64,000 bases of DNA from Dokdonella fugitiva (lineage in GTDB: Bacteria; Pseudomonadota; Gammaproteobacteria; Xanthomonadales; Rhodanobacteraceae): NCBI RefSeq assembly GCF_004342425.1, contig NZ_SLWQ01000003.1, positions 124,001 through 188,000 of the forward strand, written 5' to 3'. Position 1 is the stretch's first letter, and every line of letters begins with the position of its first letter. The notes beneath the pieces are model-generated. The model made no database searches. It was given only the letters and a program-made list of their open reading frames with translations, and was not told the DNA's origin. Positions 36,584 through 45,110 of the stretch are shown in pieces. Made by a program: the position numbers and the translations under genes.

Positions 36584-39436
36584 ATGCTGTCCATCGCCGA
36601 AACCGATCTCGGCACGCCGAAATCGACCTCCACCGACCTCGTCGCGCTGACGATCGACGGCGTCGACGTGCGCGTTCCCGCGGGCACGTCGGTATTGCGC
36701 GCGGCCGCCGAGGCGGGCATCGAGATCCCGAAGCTCTGCGCGACCGAGCTGCTCGACGCGTTCGGTTCGTGCCGCCTGTGCCTCGTCGAGATCGAAGGCA
36801 TGAAGGGCTTCCCGGCCTCGTGCACGACGCCGGTCGCGGCGGGGATGAAGGTGACGACCGGCGGCGTGCAGGTCGAGCGCCTGCGTCGCGGCGTGATGGA
36901 GCTGTACCTGTCCGATCATCCCCCCGATGCGCTTGCCGGCGGCTTCGGCACCGAGATGCAGCGCATGGTCGAGCGGATCGGCGCGGACGTGGCGCGCTAT
37001 GGCGCCTGCGAAGCGGAGCCGCGGCCGGTCGATGCGTCCAACCCGTATTTCCGCTTCGATCCTGCGCAATGCATCGTCTGCTCGCGCTGCGTGCGCGCCT
37101 GCGACGACCAGCAGGGCACGTTCGCGCTGACCGTGCAGGGTCGCGGTTACGCCTCGGCGATCGTCGCCGGCCAGGACGAGCCGTTCATGGACTCGGACTG
37201 CGTCTCCTGCGGCGCCTGCGTGCAGGCCTGCCCGACCGGCGCGCTGATGGAGAAGTCGCTGCTCGAGCATGGCCAGGCGACGCGCAGCGTCGTCACCACC
37301 TGCGCCTACTGCGGCGTCGGTTGCTCGTTCCGCGCGGAACTGCAGGGCGAGCGGCTCGTGCGCATGGTGCCGAACAAGGACGGCCAGGCGAACCACGGCC
37401 ATTCCTGCGTGAAGGGACGCTTCGCGACCGGCTACGTCACGCACCGCGAGCGCATCCTCGAGCCGATGCTGCGCGCGAGGATCTCCGATCCCTGGCGCAA
37501 GGTGGGCTGGGACGAGGCGATCGCGCACGTCGCCGCGGAATTCCGCCGCATCCAGGCGAAGTACGGGCGCGACTCGATCGGCGGCATCACTTCGTCGCGC
37601 TGCACGAACGAGGAAACCTACCTCGTGCAGAAGCTCGTGCGCGCCGCGTTCGGCAGCAACAACGTCGACACCTGCGCGCGCGTGTGCCATTCGCCGACCG
37701 GCTACGGTCTCAAGAGCACGCTCGGCGAATCGGCCGGCACGCAGGACTTCGACTCGGTCATGCACGCCGACGTGATCTTCGTCATCGGCGCCAACCCGAC
37801 CGACGCGCACCCGGTGTTCGCCTCGCAACTCAAGCGCCGGCTGCGCCGTGGCGCGCGGCTCATCGTCGCCGACCCGCGGCGGATCGAGCTGGTGCGCGCG
37901 CCGCACGTGCGTGCCGACCACCACCTGCAGTTGCGACCGGGCACCAATGTCGCCCTGCTCGACGCACTCGCCCACGTCGTCGTCGTCGAGGGTCTCGTCG
38001 ACGAAGCGTTCGTGCGCGAGCGTTGCGAGGCCGATTCGTTCGCACGCTGGCGCGCGTTCGTCGCGGCGCCGGCGAATTCGCCCGAGGCGCTCGAGGCCGT
38101 GACCGGCGTGCCCGCGGCCGAGGTGCGCGCGGCCGCGCGGCTGTACGCGACCGGCGGCAATGCGGCGATCTACTACGGCCTCGGCGTGACCGAGCATTCG
38201 CAGGGTTCGACCGCGGTGATGGCGATCGCCAACCTCGCGATGGCGACCGGCAACCTCGGCCGCGTCGGCGTCGGCGTCAACCCGCTGCGCGGGCAGAACA
38301 ACGTGCAGGGCTCTTGCGACATGGGCTCGTTCCCGCACGAGTTCCCCGGCTACCGGCACGTGGCCGACGATGCCGTGCGCGCGACGTTCGAACGGGCGTG
38401 GGGCGTGCCGCTGCAGGCGGAGCCAGGGCTGCGCATCCCGAACATGTTCGAGGCCGCGCTCGACGGCGAGTTCAAGGGCCTGTACATCCAGGGCGAGGAC
38501 ATCGCGCAGTCCGATCCGAACACGCAGCACGTGACCGCCGCGCTGGCCGCGATGGAATGCGTGGTCGTGCAGGACCTCTTCCTCAACGAGACCGCGAAAT
38601 TCGCCCACGTATTCCTGCCGGGGTCCACCTTCCTCGAGAAGGACGGCACGTTCACGAATGCCGAACGGCGCGTGTCGCGCGTGCGCAAGGTAATGGAGCC
38701 GCGGGGTGGCCATGCCGACTGGGAGGTCACGCAGCTCCTCTCCAACGCGCTCGGCTACCCGATGCGTTACGCGCATCCATCCGAGATCATGGACGAGATC
38801 GCGAGGCTCACGCCGACGTTCGCCGGCATCAGCTTCGCGCGCATCGACGCGCTCGGCAGCATCCAGTGGCCATGCAACGACGAGCATCCCGCGGGCACGC
38901 CGACCATGCACGTCGATGCGTTCGTGCGCGGCAAGGGTCGCTTCATGCTCACCGAGTACGTGCCGACCAGCGAGAAGGTGACCGCGAAACATCCGCTCAT
39001 CCTCACCACCGGGCGCATCCTCAGCCAGTACAACGTCGGCGCGCAGACGCGCCGTACCGACAACAACCGCTGGCATGCCGAGGACCGGCTCGAGATCCAT
39101 CCGCATGACGCCGAGCAGCGCGGCATCAGCGACGGCGACTGGGTCGGCATCGCGAGCCGCGCCGGGGAGACCGTGCTGCGCGCGCGCCTCAGCGACCGCA
39201 TGCAACCCGGCGTCGTCTACACGACGTTCCACTTCCCGGGTTCGGGCGCGAACGTGATCACGACCGAGAACTCGGACTGGGCGACGAACTGCCCCGAATA
39301 CAAGGTCACCGCGGTCGAGGTCACGCGCGTGAGCCAGCCGTCCGGATGGCAGCGGCGCTTCCGCGCCGCCGACGAACGGCAACGCGCCCTGCTGCAGCAG
39401 GCGCGCGCCGCGTCCGCGATCGACGAGCCGCGCTGA
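36584..39436 (+). CDS. fdsA: Molybdenum formate dehydrogenase alpha subunit
   Basis: A 950-residue catalytic subunit oxidising formate to CO2 at a bis-MGD molybdenum centre. It has an N-terminal [2Fe-2S] domain (C52, C63, C66, C80), two [4Fe-4S] clusters (C163/166/169/173 and C206/209/212/216), and the catalytic-domain [4Fe-4S] (C240, C243, C247, C275). C368 in ARVCHSPTGYG is the Mo ligand and is an ordinary cysteine codon, not selenocysteine. This cluster set is that of the oxygen-tolerant cytoplasmic FdsA/FdhF type. The start ATG 36584 gives MLSIAETDLGTPKS. A 106-base gap with a palindrome separates it from fdsB. Confidence 0.96.
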   Translation: MLSIAETDLGTPKSTSTDLVALTIDGVDVRVPAGTSVLRAAAEAGIEIPKLCATELLDAFGSCRLCLVEIEGMKGFPASCTTPVAAGMKVTTGGVQVERLRRGVMELYLSDHPPDALAGGFGTEMQRMVERIGADVARYGACEAEPRPVDASNPYFRFDPAQCIVCSRCVRACDDQQGTFALTVQGRGYASAIVAGQDEPFMDSDCVSCGACVQACPTGALMEKSLLEHGQATRSVVTTCAYCGVGCSFRAELQGERLVRMVPNKDGQANHGHSCVKGRFATGYVTHRERILEPMLRARISDPWRKVGWDEAIAHVAAEFRRIQAKYGRDSIGGITSSRCTNEETYLVQKLVRAAFGSNNVDTCARVCHSPTGYGLKSTLGESAGTQDFDSVMHADVIFVIGANPTDAHPVFASQLKRRLRRGARLIVADPRRIELVRAPHVRADHHLQLRPGTNVALLDALAHVVVVEGLVDEAFVRERCEADSFARWRAFVAAPANSPEALEAVTGVPAAEVRAAARLYATGGNAAIYYGLGVTEHSQGSTAVMAIANLAMATGNLGRVGVGVNPLRGQNNVQGSCDMGSFPHEFPGYRHVADDAVRATFERAWGVPLQAEPGLRIPNMFEAALDGEFKGLYIQGEDIAQSDPNTQHVTAALAAMECVVVQDLFLNETAKFAHVFLPGSTFLEKDGTFTNAERRVSRVRKVMEPRGGHADWEVTQLLSNALGYPMRYAHPSEIMDEIARLTPTFAGISFARIDALGSIQWPCNDEHPAGTPTMHVDAFVRGKGRFMLTEYVPTSEKVTAKHPLILTTGRILSQYNVGAQTRRTDNNRWHAEDRLEIHPHDAEQRGISDGDWVGIASRAGETVLRARLSDRMQPGVVYTTFHFPGSGANVITTENSDWATNCPEYKVTAVEVTRVSQPSGWQRRFRAADERQRALLQQARAASAIDEPR

Positions 39437-39437
39437 A

Positions 39438-40271
39438 ATGCCGTTCGTCGCCGAAACCCGCGCGGGCTTCGTGCAGCGGCCGGTCGCGCGCATGCGCGCG
39501 GGCGTGCTCGAGCGCGCCGACGACCGCATCGCCGAGGAAGTGCCCGTCGCACTCGTCTACAACGAACGCCCCCACGTCGTGATGATGGCGACGCCGTGCG
39601 ACCTCGATGACTTCGCGCTCGGGTTTTCGCTCAGCGAAGGCATCGTCGCGAACGCCCCGGAACTCGACGTCGCCGCGACGCGAACCTTGCTCGAGGGCAT
39701 CGAGATCCAGTTGCGCGTGCCGGCCGCGCGCGCCGCTGCGCTGGAGCAGCGCAAGCGCAACCTGACCGGCCGCAGCGGGTGCGGGCTGTGCGGAGCGCAG
39801 GCGCTCGAGGACGCGTTGCGCCAGCCGCAGCCGGTCGCCGACGGGCCGCGCATCGCCGCACACGCACTGTCGCGCGCGCTGGCGGCGCTGCAGGCACGGC
39901 AGGCGCTCGCGGCGGCGACCGGCGCGACCCACGCGGCCGGCTGGGCCGGCGTCGATGGCGAACTCGTGCTGCTGCGCGAGGACGTCGGCAGGCACAACGC
40001 GCTCGACAAGCTGCTCGGTGCGCTCGTGCGCAGCGGCCTCGACGTACGCGACGGCTTCGCGGTGGTGACGAGCCGCGCGAGTTACGAGATGGTGCAGAAG
40101 GCGGCGACGCTCGGCGTCGGCCTGCTCGCGGCGATCTCGGCGCCGACCGCGCTCGCGATCCAGCTCGCGGCGCAGGCGAACCTCACCCTCGTCGGCTTCG
40201 CGCGTGGCGACAGCCATGTCGCCTACGCGCACGCCGGGCGCATCATCGGCATGGAGGACGCGGGCGCGTGA
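39438..40271 (+). CDS. fdhD: Formate dehydrogenase sulfurtransferase FdhD (FdsC)
   Basis: A 277-residue accessory protein needed to sulfurate the molybdenum cofactor of formate dehydrogenase. The paired cysteines C115 and C118 in SGCGLCGA are the sulfur-relay residues. EDVGRHNALDKLLG and VVTSRASYEMVQKAATLGV are conserved FdhD segments. The start ATG 39438 comes one base after the fdsA stop. In the Cupriavidus fds operon the same position is called fdsC. Confidence 0.96.
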   Translation: MPFVAETRAGFVQRPVARMRAGVLERADDRIAEEVPVALVYNERPHVVMMATPCDLDDFALGFSLSEGIVANAPELDVAATRTLLEGIEIQLRVPAARAAALEQRKRNLTGRSGCGLCGAQALEDALRQPQPVADGPRIAAHALSRALAALQARQALAAATGATHAAGWAGVDGELVLLREDVGRHNALDKLLGALVRSGLDVRDGFAVVTSRASYEMVQKAATLGVGLLAAISAPTALAIQLAAQANLTLVGFARGDSHVAYAHAGRIIGMEDAGA

Positions 40272-40504
40272 GCGGACTCGACCAGCTCGTGAAGATGGCC
40301 AACGACATCGGCGCGTACTTCCGCGCCGAACCGGACCACCGCGCCGCCGTCACCGGCATCGCGACGCACATCCGCCGCTTCTGGGAACCGCGCATGCGCC
40401 GGCGCATCCACGCGCATGCCGCGGCGGGGGGCGACGGCCTCGACGCGCTCGTGCGCGAGGCGATCGCCGAACTCGCGCGCGAGGATCCCGCCGCCCGCGC
40501 CTGA
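40268..40504 (+). CDS. fdsD: NAD-dependent formate dehydrogenase delta subunit
   Basis: A 78-residue small subunit of the FdsGBAD complex. Family pattern: LVKMANDIGAYFRAEPDH, then THIRRFWEPRMRRRI, then an alpha-helical tail LVREAIAELAREDP. The start is GTG 40268, whose GTGA overlaps the fdhD stop. FdsD is needed for full assembly or activity of the complex. It closes the operon, and the convergent esterase gene ends six bases later with no room for a separate terminator. Confidence 0.92.
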   Translation: MSGLDQLVKMANDIGAYFRAEPDHRAAVTGIATHIRRFWEPRMRRRIHAHAAAGGDGLDALVREAIAELAREDPAARA

Positions 40505-40509
40505 GCCGC

Positions 40510-41397
40510 TCAGGGGCCGAGCGCGAAGGGGCACAGGTGCGACCAGATCTGCCCGAGATGGGCGACGGTGTAGACGTGCCCGCCGGCGAACAAGGTGTAG
40601 TGGACCGTGCGGCCGGGAATCCAGCCGGCGTTCTGGAAGCGCTGCGCATCGCCACCCGCGCCGTACTGCGTGTAGAGCGGATCGGTGTTGCCGAGGTGGA
40701 TGTCGACCGGGATCTTCGGCTGCGTGCCACCGAGCAGGCTCGCGCAGCTCGGCGGCAGCGAACCATCGTCGGTGCAGGCGTACTGCTCGAGTGAACCGGC
40801 GCTCACGCCGTAGGCGGCGAACACGTCCGTATTCGACAGCGCGACCGCATGGCCGTAGTGCGCGCCGGCGGAATAGCCCCACAGGTAGATGCGGCTGCGC
40901 TCGATGTTGTACGCGGCGAGCGCATCGTCGAGCGCGGCGCTCATTTCCGCGATGTCGCCGTTCGCGCCCCAGCCGCCCTGGGTCGAATTGCCGACCGGTG
41001 CGAGCACGAGGAAGCCCTTCGCATCGGCCCAGCCCGACCAGTCGGCACGCACCTGCTGCGCGGCGCTCGCGGCTGGCAGCGCCTGCCCGCGCAGCGCGAG
41101 CAGCAGCGGCGCGGCCTGCGACGGCTGGTAGCCGCTCGGCACGCGCAGGTAGTAACTGCGCGTGCCGAGGCCGGGCACGCTGATCGTGCGCGTGACGTTG
41201 CCGGGAAAGTTGCCGCCGCTGCCGCCGGACGGATCGTGCGGCACCACGCGGGGTTCATAGCCGTCGTCGAAGATCGCATCGCCGCCGGGGCACATCGTCG
41301 CCGGCAGGCGCACCGTGCTCGCGGCGCCGGCGGTCGCCGGTACGCCGACGTATGGGAGCAGGCCGAGCAGCAGGCTGAAGAGACTCGATCGGCGCAT
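40510..41397 (-). CDS. Secreted PHB-depolymerase/esterase-like hydrolase with N-terminal DGYE tag
   Basis: A 295-residue exported alpha/beta hydrolase. The signal peptide is about residues 1-25 (MRRSSLFSLLLGLLPYVGVPATAGA). Residues 39-48 read GDAIFDDGYE, the tag found at the C-terminus of other secreted proteins here, followed by a GGSGGNF linker and the catalytic domain. The nucleophile is S176 in GYSAGAH, and the catalytic His is probably in FAGGHVYTVAHLG. The family includes poly(3-hydroxybutyrate) depolymerases and feruloyl esterases; the substrate cannot be decided. It is convergent with fdsD and divergent from the FadL-like gene. Confidence 0.8.
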   Translation of the reverse strand: MRRSSLFSLLLGLLPYVGVPATAGAASTVRLPATMCPGGDAIFDDGYEPRVVPHDPSGGSGGNFPGNVTRTISVPGLGTRSYYLRVPSGYQPSQAAPLLLALRGQALPAASAAQQVRADWSGWADAKGFLVLAPVGNSTQGGWGANGDIAEMSAALDDALAAYNIERSRIYLWGYSAGAHYGHAVALSNTDVFAAYGVSAGSLEQYACTDDGSLPPSCASLLGGTQPKIPVDIHLGNTDPLYTQYGAGGDAQRFQNAGWIPGRTVHYTLFAGGHVYTVAHLGQIWSHLCPFALGP

Positions 41398-41613
41398 GGG
41401 GTTTCTCGTGGGGAGGGCAGGGCGAACGTTAGCGGCCGCCGGCGAGGCCCGTCGCGGTCGCCGTCACGAATGCCGCGGCGGCGCCGATCGGCCGCCGACC
41501 ATACGCACCCGTTTGCGGCAGCGCACGATGGCCAGATCGTCGAACTTGACGTTAAGATCGCTGCGGATTCGTTACAGACCCGCAAAGAAACCGTTCGCCC
41601 CAAGGAGTGCCGT

Positions 41614-42954
41614 ATGCAGCACAAGACCCGTCGGACCAGGCTCGTCCCGTCGTTCGCCGCCCTGCCATTGGCGCTCGCGGCGGCCCTCGCGGGCCAGGAC
41701 GCGTACGCGAGCGGTTTCCAGCTCAAGGAAAACAGCGTCCAGGGTCTGGGCCGTTCCTACGCGGGCAGCGCGTCCGCGCCGGGCGACTGCTCGATGGTCG
41801 CCAACAACGCGGCCGCGATCGGTGACCTGCCGGGCGAAAACTGCGTCCAGGTCGATCTCAACGTCATCAATTTCAAGACCGAATTCCACGGCAGCGGCAC
41901 CGACCTGCTCGGCCGCCCGCTGACCGGCAACAACGGCGGCGACGGTGGCGTGACCAAGCCGGTGCCGGCGATCTACCTGACCCACCACATCAACGACCAG
42001 TGGTCGATCGGCGCCTCGGTCAACGCGCCGTTCGGCTTCGAGACCGAGTACGGCGACCGCTCGGTGCTGCGCTACGAAGGCGTGCTGTCCAAGCTCGAGT
42101 CGATCGATCTGAGCTTCGCCACCTCGTTCAAGATCAACGACCAGTGGTCGATCGGCGGCAGCATCATCGCGCAGCGCACGAGCGCGGAACTGACCCAGGT
42201 GGTCGACTTCGGCACGATCCTCGCCTCGCCGACGAATGGTGCGGTGCTGCCGCAGGAAGCCGACGGCTTCGGCGGCCTCAAGGGCGACGACTGGGGCTAC
42301 GGATTCACCGTCGGCCTGCTGTGGAAGCCGACCTCGAGCGATCGCATCGGCCTCAACTACCACTCGCAGATCGATCACACGCTCGAGGGTGATGCGCGCT
42401 TCCAGGTGCCGAGCAACATCCTGCCGCTGCTCGGTGGCGCCTTCCTCAACCAGAAGGGCCAGGCCGACTTCGACACGCCGTGGTACGTGACCGCGAGCTG
42501 GTGGCATACGTTCGACGATCGCCTGAGCATCGGCGCCGACGTCAGCTTCACGCACTGGTCGAGCTTCGAGCAGCTGCTGATCAAGTATTCCGACGCCGCG
42601 ATGGGCCCGTTCACGCGCGCACAGGAATTCACCTGGGACGACAGCTGGATGTATTCGTTCGGCGGCGAATACCGCCTCAACGACGAATGGACCTTGCGCG
42701 CGGGCGTCGCCTACGACGAAACGCCGACCATCGACGCCACCCGCACGCCGCGCGTGCCGGACGGCAGCCGCACGTGGCTGTCGGTCGGCGTCGGCTGGAA
42801 GCCGAGCGCCGACTGGCGCTTCGACGCGGGCTTCGTCCACCTGTGGGTCGACGACGGCTCGATCGACCACACGACGTCGACGTTCAACCACCTGAGCGGC
42901 GCGTTCCAGAGCTCGGGCAACGTGCTCGGCGTATCGGCGCAGTACATCTTCTGA
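41614..42954 (+). CDS. FadL-family outer-membrane transporter
   Basis: A 446-residue outer-membrane barrel for hydrophobic substrates such as long-chain fatty acids. After the signal peptide (to about DAYA) the mature protein starts with SGFQLKENSVQGLGRSYAG, the FadL-type N-terminal plug segment. Strands typical of the family follow (PAIYLTHHINDQWSIGASVNAPFG, WYVTASWWHTFDDRLSIGADV) and the last strand ends VLGVSAQYIF with a terminal Phe. AAGGAG at 41602-41607 sets the ATG 41614 start. A TTGACG at 41546 could be part of its promoter. It is monocistronic, followed by a clear terminator at 42982. Confidence 0.93.
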   Translation: MQHKTRRTRLVPSFAALPLALAAALAGQDAYASGFQLKENSVQGLGRSYAGSASAPGDCSMVANNAAAIGDLPGENCVQVDLNVINFKTEFHGSGTDLLGRPLTGNNGGDGGVTKPVPAIYLTHHINDQWSIGASVNAPFGFETEYGDRSVLRYEGVLSKLESIDLSFATSFKINDQWSIGGSIIAQRTSAELTQVVDFGTILASPTNGAVLPQEADGFGGLKGDDWGYGFTVGLLWKPTSSDRIGLNYHSQIDHTLEGDARFQVPSNILPLLGGAFLNQKGQADFDTPWYVTASWWHTFDDRLSIGADVSFTHWSSFEQLLIKYSDAAMGPFTRAQEFTWDDSWMYSFGGEYRLNDEWTLRAGVAYDETPTIDATRTPRVPDGSRTWLSVGVGWKPSADWRFDAGFVHLWVDDGSIDHTTSTFNHLSGAFQSSGNVLGVSAQYIF

Positions 42955-42981
42955 CGCACGCGCCCTGGATGGGGAGGGACC

Positions 42982-43011
42982 GGCAGGCACCTTCGGGTGC
43001 CTGTCGCTTTT
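42982..43011 (+). terminator. Rho-independent terminator of the FadL-like gene
   Basis: The 10-base stem GGCAGGCACC/GGTGCCTGTC (one G-T pair) closes on a TTCG tetraloop and is followed by GCTTTT. It begins 28 bases after the stop codon. This is the best-formed intrinsic terminator in the window. Confidence 0.88.
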
Positions 43012-43086
43012 GGGGGGCGAGTGGCTTCGCAGCTACGCTGAGGGGGGCGTGTCGGCGCGGCGGGACTCGCCGCTGCGCGGCTCGAC

Positions 43087-43131
43087 CCGCCCTACATGTT
43101 CGCCGTTGGCGCGGGCTCGCGTGTAGGGCGG
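43087..43131. repeat. Inverted repeat CCGCCCTACA / TGTAGGGCGG
   Basis: Perfect 10-base arms at 43087-43096 and 43122-43131 are separated by 25 bases, in the gap between the FadL-like and beta-helix genes. CCGCCCTACA-type arms recur as intergenic repeats in related genomes. No coding potential was seen here. Confidence 0.55.
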
Positions 43132-43180
43132 TACGCGCGCAGCGCGTGCCGCCGCCCGCACCCTCTCCGCGGCGTCTGCG

Positions 43181-44311
43181 CTAGTCGTAGCCGTCGGCGA
43201 ACAGGAAGTCCCAGCCCTGGTTCTCGTACGGCCCGGGATCGGGCGCGCCGAAGCGGTCGCGCGGCAGCGCGTCGAGATCGAGCACGTTCAACGGCGGGAA
43301 CGGCACGGGCGCGAGGGCCTGGTTGATGAAGGGTGACTCGTCGCGCAGGTGGAAGTCGCCGTTGGCCGCGTCGACGAACAGCGGATCGCCGGCGAGCTCA
43401 TGGTTCCTCGCCAGCGGCAGGTTGCCGCCGACTATGCCGACGAGGCTGTAGTCCGCGCTCGCGCTGCCGTCGCCGAGACCGATCACCGCGGCGCCCTCGA
43501 GGTTGAGGTCGGATATCGCATTGTCGAAGAACAGGCTGTTGACGACGTCCATGTGCACGCCACCGGCAAGGCCGGCGCCGATGCCGCAGCCGCGCCAACC
43601 CTGCCCTGCGCAACGACCGCGCGCGAACGTGCTGTTGGCGACGAGCACCGCGGGCGAAACACCCTCGGCGGTTGCGTTGACGGTGATGGCGGCCTGGCCG
43701 AATGCCGACGCCGATGCGCTGTTGTCGTCGAACAGGCTGTTGGCGACGCGCACGGCGCCGTAGTTCGCATAGAGGTTCGCACCGCCGCCGAAGTAGCCTT
43801 CGTTGTTCGCGACGATCACGTTGTCGAGCCAGAGTTCGGTGAACGCATCCGAGTACGCACCCATGTCGATGCCGCCGCCGCGCTGGAACGTCGCCGAATC
43901 ACCGTAGCCGTTGCGCACGCTGAGATTGACCACCGCGAGGCGCGTTTCCTGCGTGGTACCCGCGGGCGGGATGAGGTAGATGCGCAGGACCTGGTGCTGG
44001 CCGGCGCCGTCGAGGATCGTGCGCGAAGCGTCCATGCGCCTCTGCGCGCAGTCGTTGCCGTCGACCGTGTACCAGCCGCCGGATACCGTCAGCCAGCCGG
44101 TGGTCTGCGCGGAATACAGGAAAGGGCCGTTGAACGTCGTATAGACGCCCTCGCGCAGCCGGATCTCGTCGTCGCCGGGCGAGGCGGCCGCGGCGGTGAG
44201 GGCCTGCTGAAGTTCGACATGGTCGCGCACGCACCAGCTCGCGGCGGAAGCGGGCGCCGCCAGCGCGAGCGCGAGCGCGCAGGTGGCGGTGGAAACAAGG
44301 GCGACTCGCAT
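43181..44311 (-). CDS. Secreted right-handed beta-helix protein ending LFADGYD
   Basis: A 376-residue exported protein with signal peptide MRVALVSTATCALALALAAPASA. The body has pectate-lyase-like parallel beta-helix rungs (LAVVNLSVRNGYGDS, ELWLDNVIVANNEGYFGGGANLY, VRVANSLFDDNSAS, AVLVANSTFARGRC, MDVVNSLFFDNAIS) and a distal segment DPLFVDAANGDFHLRDESPFIN, seen in 'choice-of-anchor' beta-helix proteins. It ends GWDFLFADGYD, the shared terminal tag. No polysaccharide-lyase catalytic residues could be assigned. Function unknown; probably a surface or secreted binding protein. Confidence 0.8.
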   Translation of the reverse strand: MRVALVSTATCALALALAAPASAASWCVRDHVELQQALTAAAASPGDDEIRLREGVYTTFNGPFLYSAQTTGWLTVSGGWYTVDGNDCAQRRMDASRTILDGAGQHQVLRIYLIPPAGTTQETRLAVVNLSVRNGYGDSATFQRGGGIDMGAYSDAFTELWLDNVIVANNEGYFGGGANLYANYGAVRVANSLFDDNSASASAFGQAAITVNATAEGVSPAVLVANSTFARGRCAGQGWRGCGIGAGLAGGVHMDVVNSLFFDNAISDLNLEGAAVIGLGDGSASADYSLVGIVGGNLPLARNHELAGDPLFVDAANGDFHLRDESPFINQALAPVPFPPLNVLDLDALPRDRFGAPDPGPYENQGWDFLFADGYD

Positions 44312-44398
44312 CCCGGCTCCTCGATCGCAGGATGATGCGATCTGATACGTGAAGCGGCGCGCGAAACCCGAACGGGCGACGCGAAAGCCGCGATGCGA

Positions 44399-45040
44399 TC
44401 AGTTGCCCGCGTCGCGTCGGCGCTGCTGGAAGCGGCGCGCCTTCGCGCCGTTGCCGCACATGCGCATGCTGCACCAGCGGCGCGTCCGGTTCTTGCTCGC
44501 ATCGTGGAACAGCCAGCCGCAGCCGTCGGGCGCGGGGCATTGCTTGAGCCGGCCGGGATCGCCGTGTCGAAGCAGGTCGACCGCCGACGCGAGCACGTCC
44601 CACAGCGGCCGCTCGAGCGCATCATCCTCGTCCCAGCGCCACTGCCACTGCGCACCGGCTTCGAGCCGTCGATGCGCGAATGCGGCGGTGGCTTCGCGCT
44701 CGAGCGCATGGAGGTCCGCCGGCGCGGGCGCGTGGCCATGCGCGCGCCTGGCGAACACGCGCTCGAGCAGCCCGCGCAGGTCGTGCGCATGGGCGAACGC
44801 GGCCGCGGCGCGACGCGGGTGCGCGCGGGCGGCGACGAGCAGCCGGCTCGCCGAACGGGCGTCCAGCCCGCCGTCGCAGCCGCGCAGCCACTCGACCAGG
44901 TCCGCGTAGCCGGCGAGGTACTCGGGCGCGGCCGGGTCGAAGTGCGAGGCGCGCGTGTTGACGAAGTCGAGGCAGAGGCTGCCGCCGACGCGTTCGATCC
45001 GGGAGAGATCCATTGGGCCAGCGCGCTCCGTAGTAACCAT
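44399..45040 (-). CDS. ABATE/CGNR zinc-finger regulator
   Basis: A 213-residue probable transcriptional regulator. The N-terminal ABATE domain carries GGSLCLDFVNTRAS. The C-terminal CGNR zinc finger is CPAPDGCGWLFHD ... RRWCSMRMCGNGAKARRF, with four cysteines for zinc. CGNR proteins are thought to bind DNA through this finger. The start is uncertain: ATG 45040 is used, and ATG 45013 or 45049 are possible, none with a strong ribosome-binding site. It is divergent from the arginase-like gene 70 bases away, and the intervening DNA holds two related dyads that look like its operator. Confidence 0.85.
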   Translation of the reverse strand: MVTTERAGPMDLSRIERVGGSLCLDFVNTRASHFDPAAPEYLAGYADLVEWLRGCDGGLDARSASRLLVAARAHPRRAAAAFAHAHDLRGLLERVFARRAHGHAPAPADLHALEREATAAFAHRRLEAGAQWQWRWDEDDALERPLWDVLASAVDLLRHGDPGRLKQCPAPDGCGWLFHDASKNRTRRWCSMRMCGNGAKARRFQQRRRDAGN

Positions 45041-45103
45041 CAAACGCATTTTGACAGGTTTGCAAGACAGGCGCATGATAACCGTCCAAACGCATTTGGA
45101 GGG
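45035..45103 (+). promoter_or_regulatory. Promoter with paired operator dyads between the CGNR and arginase-like genes
   Basis: A consensus -35 TTGACA (45051-45056) and -10 CATGAT (45074-45079) are spaced by exactly 17 bases and read toward the arginase-like gene. Two related dyads flank it: TCAAACGCATTTTGA (45040-45054), overlapping the -35, and TCCAAACGCATTTGGA (45085-45100), at the expected start of transcription and overlapping the ribosome-binding site GGAGGG. Both share the core CAAACGCATTT. The arrangement fits repression by the divergently encoded CGNR regulator, which is an inference. Confidence 0.75.
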
Positions 45104-45110
45104 TTAGTCA

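Noticed and set aside
36584..39436. Selenocysteine formate dehydrogenase
   Set aside because: The Mo-ligand position (residue 368) is an ordinary cysteine codon and no in-frame TGA interrupts the gene.
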